Source of the DNA: an uncultured Acidaminococcus sp.
GTDB taxonomy: Bacteria; Bacillota; Negativicutes; Acidaminococcales; Acidaminococcaceae
DNA: 59,467 nt
Reading direction: 5' to 3'
NCBI GenBank assembly: GCA_900315205.1
Contig: OMYF01000008.1
Span: 1 to 59,467, forward strand
Shown: piece by piece, positions 55,472 through 59,467 of the stretch
Layout of the letters: each line of letters starts with the position of its first letter
How positions within the stretch are numbered: position 1 is the first letter of the stretch
Translations under genes and position numbers: made by a program
Notes under the pieces: generated by a model
Seen by the model: only the letters and a program-made list of their open reading frames with translations
Database searches by the model: none
What the model was told of the DNA's origin: nothing

Positions 55472-56149
55472 TCAGCAGTGCCCTTTTACAGACGCCACAG
55501 GATCCGTATGCTTACCTAAAAATGGGATTCCAGAGTTTTTCTCTCCGGAATCCCAAAATAAACTTATTTTTGCGGCCAGGTCCGCAGCTGTTTCATCTTG
55601 TCCTGTAAACTCGCAATGGAATTTTCTATTGCCATGGACAGCTTCAGAAGGGAACATGTACCCGTTGATGTTTTCGATGCGCGTCCCGTACGGTGCAGAG
55701 GACCAGCCGCCGATGATGACCTTCTTAGTGCAGTTCATTTCACGCATCAGTTTCCGCAGCAGCAGGCAGCCAAAGTTGTCCGCAAAGACCATGATCACCT
55801 GGCCGTCTTCCAGATGCGGGATCAGCTGGCGGAAAATAGGTTCGTGTCCCCAGGAGCCGCAGGATACGCAGATGATCCCCGCGCCCTTGACAGCCTTGCT
55901 GATATCGGAAGTGACCACATCGAGGAATGCCCTGCCGCTCCGCTCAAAGCAGTCCCTGTTATGCTGCACGCCATCCAGCAGGATGCCCGTCTTTTCCAGC
56001 CCGGCCAGCGATTTTTCAGCAAAAGGCATCGTGTCGAACAGACGGACCTCAGCTCCGCCCAATTTGCAGTCCGCAGCAATGGTCTTGCCCACGGCACCGC
56101 CGCCCAGCACAGCAATCGGTTTATCTTTTAAATATTCCATATTTGCCAT
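55472..56149 (-). pseudogene. Truncated and probably frameshifted opine (octopine/nopaline) dehydrogenase-like gene
   Basis: The ATG at 56149 begins an NAD-binding fold (IAVLGGGAVGKTIAADCKLGG) that continues normally to YGTRIENINGYMF, about residue 168, then loses similarity. Full-length relatives have about 360 residues with a C-terminal helical domain, which is missing here. The open frame ends at 55472, beyond an intrinsic terminator at 55517-55554, which a real gene would not do. In the +1 frame the sequence ends at a TAA (55564-55566) just before that terminator, with a plausible helical end (MAIENSIASLQDKMKQLRTW). A deletion with frameshift is the simplest reading. Confidence 0.65.
55517..55554 (-). 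terminator. Terminator lying inside the nominal opine dehydrogenase frame
   Basis: On the minus strand GGGATTCC and GGAATCCC, with inner AGAG/CTCT, form a stem followed by ATTTTT. It marks the original gene end. Confidence 0.8.
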
Positions 56150-56308
56150 ATCCACGCCTTCTTTCTTAACATACAATTCTGAAATTTCAAAGAAATATAA
56201 TGTTCTGTAAGGAGGACATCCATCGCTTGCAAGCATCGTCCAGTTGCTCCTTATCCTTTACATCTTCAGTATAGTCGGGTATTATATATTTGTAAAATTG
56301 ATAGATAA

Positions 56309-56338
56309 GAATTTGAAATTCAATTTTTTTGAAATTCA
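56309..56338. promoter_or_regulatory. Operator-like repeats in the divergent LysR/opine dehydrogenase gap
   Basis: TTTGAAATTCA occurs twice in direct orientation (56312-56322 and 56328-56338). The first lies in the perfect dyad GAATTT-G-AAATTC (56309-56321). It sits upstream of the LysR gene in an AT-rich region, as expected for autoregulation and control of the divergent gene. Confidence 0.5.
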
Positions 56339-56372
56339 TTCCCTTTGAATCATATATGAAAGCAGGTGCAGC

Positions 56373-57263
56373 ATGGAACTCAGGAATGTCCTTACATTTG
56401 TGGCGGCTTCCAAATTAAAAAGCTTTTCCAAAGTCGCCGATCAGCTGGGCTACGCCCAATCCACGATCACGACACAGATCCAGCAGCTGGAACGGGAACT
56501 GGGGCAGCCCCTGTTCGACAGGATAAATCATTCGATCTATCTGACTCATTTCGGTGAGCAGATCCTCCCCCTGGCAGAAAAGATGGCCGATCTGGCACAG
56601 GAAATGAAGCTGATCAACGCCACACCGAAGACGACTTCCGGAAGGCTCCACATCACAGTTCCGGAATCAGTCCTTTACGGCGGCTTTCTTCAGCTCTCAC
56701 TCGCTTTTCGTTCCATTTATCCGGGAATCCAGCTGGAACTGGCAACGGCGTCTTCCGTCGAGCTGCCGCAGATGCTCCTCGAAAACAAGACCGATCTGAT
56801 CCTTACGCTGGGGAACACCGATGCGGAAGAAAACCTCCGAAAGGTCTATCTGACCACGTCCCCCGTCGTATGGGTGGCCTCAAAGAATCATCCGCTGGCA
56901 TCCAGCAGCTCCATTTCCCTGGATGAAATCGCCCGGGAACAACTGATCCTTACCGAAAATATCAGTATCTACTACAAAATGGTCATGTCGCTCTTCCATA
57001 AACATGCGCTGTATCCCCAGCCAGTCATCCAGATTAAAAATACGAGAGCCATCGTCGACCTGCTGTCATCCAGCAATGCCGTCTCGTTCCTTCCCATATA
57101 CACCTTGAAAAGTGATACCACTCAAAACCTCTTATCCATCCTGAAAGTTAACAGCCCGGAAATGCACATCAATATCACGGGAGTGGTCAACCGCAATAAA
57201 TGGATCTCACCACAGCTGCAGTTTTTCATCAACCTGCTGAACAACAAAAAATGGCTCCTCTAA
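56373..57263 (+). CDS. LysR-family transcriptional regulator
   Basis: A 296-residue LysR protein with an N-terminal winged helix (SFSKVADQLGYAQSTITTQI) and an effector domain from about residue 90. It is divergent from the opine dehydrogenase relic and was probably its regulator. It appears intact although its target gene is broken. AGCAGG lies before the ATG. Confidence 0.9.
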   Translation: MELRNVLTFVAASKLKSFSKVADQLGYAQSTITTQIQQLERELGQPLFDRINHSIYLTHFGEQILPLAEKMADLAQEMKLINATPKTTSGRLHITVPESVLYGGFLQLSLAFRSIYPGIQLELATASSVELPQMLLENKTDLILTLGNTDAEENLRKVYLTTSPVVWVASKNHPLASSSSISLDEIAREQLILTENISIYYKMVMSLFHKHALYPQPVIQIKNTRAIVDLLSSSNAVSFLPIYTLKSDTTQNLLSILKVNSPEMHINITGVVNRNKWISPQLQFFINLLNNKKWLL

Positions 57264-57382
57264 GGACTGTCCTGCGCTGCAGGGCCGACGGATGGTCCAT
57301 CTTTTTCAGGCTGCGGCTCCTTAGCCACTCCCTGCGTTTTTGCATGAGCCGTCTCAGGGCTGCCTGTTCTGATTCCGGGCAT

Positions 57383-57408
57383 AAAAATGCCGCCCCGTTA
57401 GGGACGGC
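57383..57408 (-). terminator. Terminator after the DUF7675-like gene
   Basis: On the minus strand GCCGTCCC and GGGGCGGC form a tight stem followed by ATTTTTAT, 15 bases after the stop at 57423. Confidence 0.8.
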
Positions 57409-57422
57409 TAGGAAAGATTGAT

Positions 57423-57623
57423 TTACGGTTTCAGAATCGCCAAGTCCGGTCGTTCTTTCTTGAAGGTTCTCTTTTGCTCCGGCGTGAGTTCGTCATAGTC
57501 AGGCGAGAAGAAGTTGATTTTGTGGATACGGTCAAAGCTAAAAATCATCTCCCCTTTTCTCCGGTAATCTTGTAGCCACCAGATTTTATTTTTGGGGTCT
57601 AATTTTACCCATTTTTCTTTCAT
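57423..57623 (-). CDS. Small DUF7675-like protein
   Basis: A 66-residue soluble protein. The pattern KIWWLQDYRRKGEMIFSFD followed by LTPEQKRTFKKERPD resembles a family of small Firmicute proteins I know as DUF7675; the match is from memory of the pattern. AAGGTGG eight bases before the ATG and a clean terminator support a real gene. Lies in a group of very small accessory genes. Function unknown; a role as an immunity protein is only a guess. Confidence 0.65.
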   Translation of the reverse strand: MKEKWVKLDPKNKIWWLQDYRRKGEMIFSFDRIHKINFFSPDYDELTPEQKRTFKKERPDLAILKP

Positions 57624-57826
57624 TTTCTTCCACCTTCTTAGTTTTTCATTTGTTTTCCTGATTTATTGTTACTCTATCCCATGATTCCACAGAATTCAAG
57701 CGATTTTGCGAGTGCTCTGGAATTGGAAGGATGACGCCGGAGTGCGAGATCCATCCCATATCCGTTTCAGCTTTGCCATCGAAAGCAGCGGGCAGTGGAA
57801 CTTTTGCGCGCAGGGGAGGATTATTT

Positions 57827-58231
57827 TTACGGCCTTTCTGCACTTTTCGGCTTCCCCTGGCTGCCGGCGGCGGCATTCTGATCCGTCAGCTCGAAACAGG
57901 ACCGGATGGAACTGTCCATGATATCGCTGGAACGCCGCTGATAACGCCCAATGCCGGGGATTTCTTCGTAAAATGTTTTGCGGCAGCAGGGACAGACAAA
58001 TCTTCTTTTGTGGATGACCGCATAGACAGGTTTTGCATCCTCATATCACAGAAGGACCTTTTGCTCCCTGCAGTCTTTGATATGGATCGTTTCATGATGA
58101 CAGTAAGGGCAGCCGGAAAACGGGGAAGAGAATTCCACGTAAAATTCGAAGCTGGATCCCAGATCTTCAAGATTTTATACGGATCCTTCTTCCCAGTGAA
58201 ACTGTTTCTCGAGCAAAGCAAAGCGAGACAT
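57827..58231 (-). pseudogene. ISL3-family transposase N-terminal relic with two nonsense codons
   Basis: From the ATG at 58231, behind AAGGAG, one frame reads MSRFALLEKQFHWEEGSV, a TAA, then an N-terminal zinc ribbon (GCPYCHHETIHIKD), a TGA, then VYAVIHKRRFVCPCC, KTFYEEIPGIGRYQRR and SSDIMDSSI, ending at 57827. This is the start of an ISL3 transposase, of which intact examples have about 400 or more residues. Similarity fades around 57890, so the catalytic part is gone. It is fused directly to the broken yjcQ-like gene. Confidence 0.8.
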
Positions 58232-58404
58232 GTCCGTTCTCCTTCAATCGGTCCGGCCTGGATCAACATGCGCAGGACGGAAAGAAGCCTGGAGCGGCTT
58301 ACATCCAGAGTTTCTGCCGAGATAATCCGGCCGTCCATTTCTTCGGCGTCCATGCTTCCCTCGAGTACTTTGAGAATCCAGTAAATAATGCGGATGTTAT
58401 CCAT
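58232..58404 (-). pseudogene. YjcQ-like gene, 5' half only
   Basis: The ATG at 58404 (AAGGAA seven bases before) encodes MDNIRIIYWILKVLEGSMDA and continues as a winged-helix-like domain to LIQAGPIEG, as in YjcQ family proteins of about 110 residues. The sequence then passes straight into the ISL3 relic; the same frame stays open to 57886 but no longer resembles any protein. The ATG overlaps the stop of the upstream small gene (ATGGATAA). Confidence 0.65.
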
Positions 58405-58636
58405 GGGGAATTCCTTCTCTGTCCAGCTGGAGAGCGTAATAAATGGCATCTTCTTCGGTCCGGACATCTCCATCTGCAATTGCATCCGTCATTTCCAGGC
58501 GCAATTCGTCTTTTTCCAGTGTGGCTCTGATTCCATAAATGAATTTATCGTCATCGGCGATGCTCTGGAGCGCCCTGATCATTTTTTCCTCGACGGCAGT
58601 CGGTTCAGGCCGTTTATATTCATTCATTTCAGCCAT
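58397..58636 (-). CDS. Small acidic protein, unrecognised
   Basis: A 79-residue protein, mostly Glu, Asp and Ala in helices (AVEEKMIRALQSIADDDKF, LRLEMTDAIADGDVR). AGGA lies five bases before the ATG at 58636. Overlaps the following yjcQ-like start by eight bases, so they formed one translational unit. No family recognised. Confidence 0.55.
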   Translation of the reverse strand: MAEMNEYKRPEPTAVEEKMIRALQSIADDDKFIYGIRATLEKDELRLEMTDAIADGDVRTEEDAIYYALQLDREGIPHG

Positions 58637-58753
58637 CTCTTTCCTATAACTCCGTAATGACCAACCTCGTAATTCCGAATTGTATACAAGTAATTTTGGG
58701 CAGCTCCCGGAGCTTCGTCATCTTCCTTCGGGAACGCTTCGGATGCAATCTCA

Positions 58754-58957
58754 TCAGTAAATTTTTCTGCCTTCTTTCCAGGCTTTGCGGGCTTCGTTGA
58801 GGGACATTTGATTGGCTCCGCCGGAATAATCAGGGTCTTCGGCCTGCACCGGATCGTCTTCCCATCCACAGACACTGCAAATATCATAGAGCTGATTTCC
58901 TTCTACAATTCCTTTTCCACAGCAAAGACACTTGTGTCGGCTGTTCCTTTCCTGCAT
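58754..58957 (-). CDS. CPCC-family cysteine-rich protein
   Basis: A 67-residue protein with a zinc-ribbon-like core: CLCCGKG, then YDICSVCGWEDDPVQ and DPDYSGGANQMSLNEARKAW, the signature of the Cys-rich CPCC family. AAGGAGG nine bases before the ATG. Such proteins often sit among small accessory genes, including near polymorphic toxins. It is 117 bases upstream of the small acidic gene. Confidence 0.85.
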   Translation of the reverse strand: MQERNSRHKCLCCGKGIVEGNQLYDICSVCGWEDDPVQAEDPDYSGGANQMSLNEARKAWKEGRKIY

Positions 58958-59260
58958 ATCCTGAATCCTCCTTCTTTATCCCGGGGATTCCAGTTCCATC
59001 TTATGTTACCGTACACTTCTCCGGCTGTATCTTAAAATTCCGAAGAGACCCGGCAGCATGTATTCCGCCCGGGTTTTCGCTCATGCCTCCTTAACAGACC
59101 CTATCGCTGCTGCCAGCTGTACCTGTTTATCCCAGCCCTTCTATACTCAGTGGATCATGGTTTATCACCCGCGGTGCCTGCGTTTTCCCGTGCATCCAAT
59201 GCCCCTTGCAGCCGTTTGGCCAGTGGATTTCCTGTTCGCATGGTTTTCCTTCATTTCGGA
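58958..59260. other. Gene-free stretch between the CPCC gene and the group II intron
   Basis: About 300 bases without a convincing gene. On the minus strand two very short frames of 27 and 28 codons are open (from about 59088 and 59240) but lack good context. A weak stem ACCCGGC/GCCCGGGT at about 59049-59080 precedes TTTTC on the plus strand. Confidence 0.3.
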
Positions 59261-59467
59261 ATCGAGTAAGAGGGGGCGGTTAGCCCCCGTCCTCTCACAC
59301 CACCGTGCGTACCGTTCGGTACACGGCGGTTTCAACAGTTGTTATGCACCGACTGGTATGCTTCGGCTAAATCGAAATAGCCGAAGCGTACCAGTCTTTC
59401 TTTTGTCATAGCCATTTTGACCGCTGCTGTGTTGCTCGTCCACCAGTAACCTTTCCGGCAGTTTCCT
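59261..59467 (-). mobile_element. Group II intron, 3' end (runs off the window)
   Basis: Read on the minus strand, the reverse transcriptase C-terminus is followed by domain V at 59299-59330: ACCGCCGTG, TACC, a GAAC tetraloop, GGTA, the two-base bulge CG, CACGGTGGT. The G-T wobble lies in a CGC triad as in bacterial class C introns. Domain VI follows as a G5/C5 hairpin, and the 3' end reads CTTACTCGAT, so the 3' splice site is at 59261. The 5' part lies beyond the right edge. Confidence 0.85.
59332..59467 (-). CDS. ltrA: Group II intron reverse transcriptase/maturase, C-terminal fragment
   Basis: The last 45 codons are visible, ending KERLVRFGYFDLAEAYQSV then HNNC and a TGA at 59332-59334. 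The preceding RKGYWWTSNTAAVKMAM matches the conserved GYWR-TANS motif near the end of intron-encoded proteins. It acts in splicing and target-primed insertion of the intron. Partial because of the window edge. Confidence 0.85.
   Translation of the reverse strand, partial: GNCRKGYWWTSNTAAVKMAMTKERLVRFGYFDLAEAYQSVHNNC

Noticed and set aside
57731..58384. A 217-codon plus-strand frame over the ISL3/yjcQ mosaic
   Set aside because: The minus strand shows the zinc-ribbon transposase N-terminus; the plus-strand frame has no recognisable motif.
58624..58887. An 87-codon minus-strand frame overlapping the CPCC gene
   Set aside because: The overlapping frame encodes the recognisable CPCC signature with a strong ribosome site; this one has neither.
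1..59467. CRISPR arrays, tRNA or rRNA genes
   Set aside because: No regularly spaced direct repeats and no cloverleaf or rRNA-like sequence was noticed. The GC-rich repeats at 31, 43 and 46 kb lack the spacer/repeat regularity of CRISPR. A covariance-model scan was not possible.

Overview
The window looks like chromosomal DNA of an anaerobic, GC-rich Firmicute, most likely a Negativicute of the Acidaminococcus/Phascolarctobacterium kind. This is inferred from the gene set: a paired glgC/glgD glycogen locus, two acyl-CoA dehydrogenases (one fused to an electron-transferring flavoprotein module and a rubredoxin), an oxygen-scavenging FprA flavoprotein, ATP-dependent PEP carboxykinase, and a divergent long glutamine synthetase. 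No rRNA, tRNA or CRISPR array was seen.

Layout. 0-3.8 kb (+): a FeoB-associated small membrane protein, then the ACAD-EtfA-rubredoxin fusion with fprA, a likely O2-reducing pair. 3.8-17.6 kb (-): one long glycogen/alpha-glucan operon in transcription order glgC-glgD-glgP-glgB-glgA-GH13/GH77 fusion, followed by a C69 dipeptidase. GlgA and GlgB both carry histone-H1-like Lys/Ala-rich C-terminal tails. 18-22 kb (-): a polyprenyl-phosphate sugar transferase, UDP-glucose dehydrogenase and an iron alcohol dehydrogenase. 22.4-26.2 kb (-): a DUF2939-like protein and the t6A tRNA-modification operon tsaE-tsaB-rimI-tsaD. 26.3-31 kb: a LysR regulator divergent from a malic/malolactic enzyme, then pckA. 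31.5-35.9 kb (-): a second acyl-CoA dehydrogenase, a hotdog thioesterase, a 3D-domain cell-wall protein and glutamine synthetase.

36.4-46.3 kb (mainly +): a leaderless class A beta-lactamase-like protein with a DUF3870 protein, a small basic exported protein, an AEC transporter (-), then a dipeptide epimerase with a DUF819 membrane protein behind a long attenuator-like leader, two tandem exported serine hydrolases and an orphan protein. This stretch reads as peptidoglycan or muropeptide handling. 46.8-51 kb (-): four tandem, strongly diverged paralogues of an unrecognised TPR-like helical family, the best candidate for something undescribed. 51.1-53.2 kb (-): the queuosine-precursor operon queF-queC-queD-queE. 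53.4-57.3 kb: a threonine-synthase-like enzyme, an HD-domain protein, a frameshifted opine-dehydrogenase relic and a divergent LysR regulator.

57.4-59.5 kb (-): an accessory zone of very small genes (DUF7675-like, YjcQ remnant, CPCC family), an ISL3 transposase relic with two nonsense codons, and the 3' end of a group II intron with the C-terminus of its reverse transcriptase running off the right edge. Two dispersed repeat families tie the window together: a GC-rich intergenic element at 31.2, 43.5 and 46.4 kb, and a palindrome acting as a terminator at 20.6, 31.4 and 46.7 kb.
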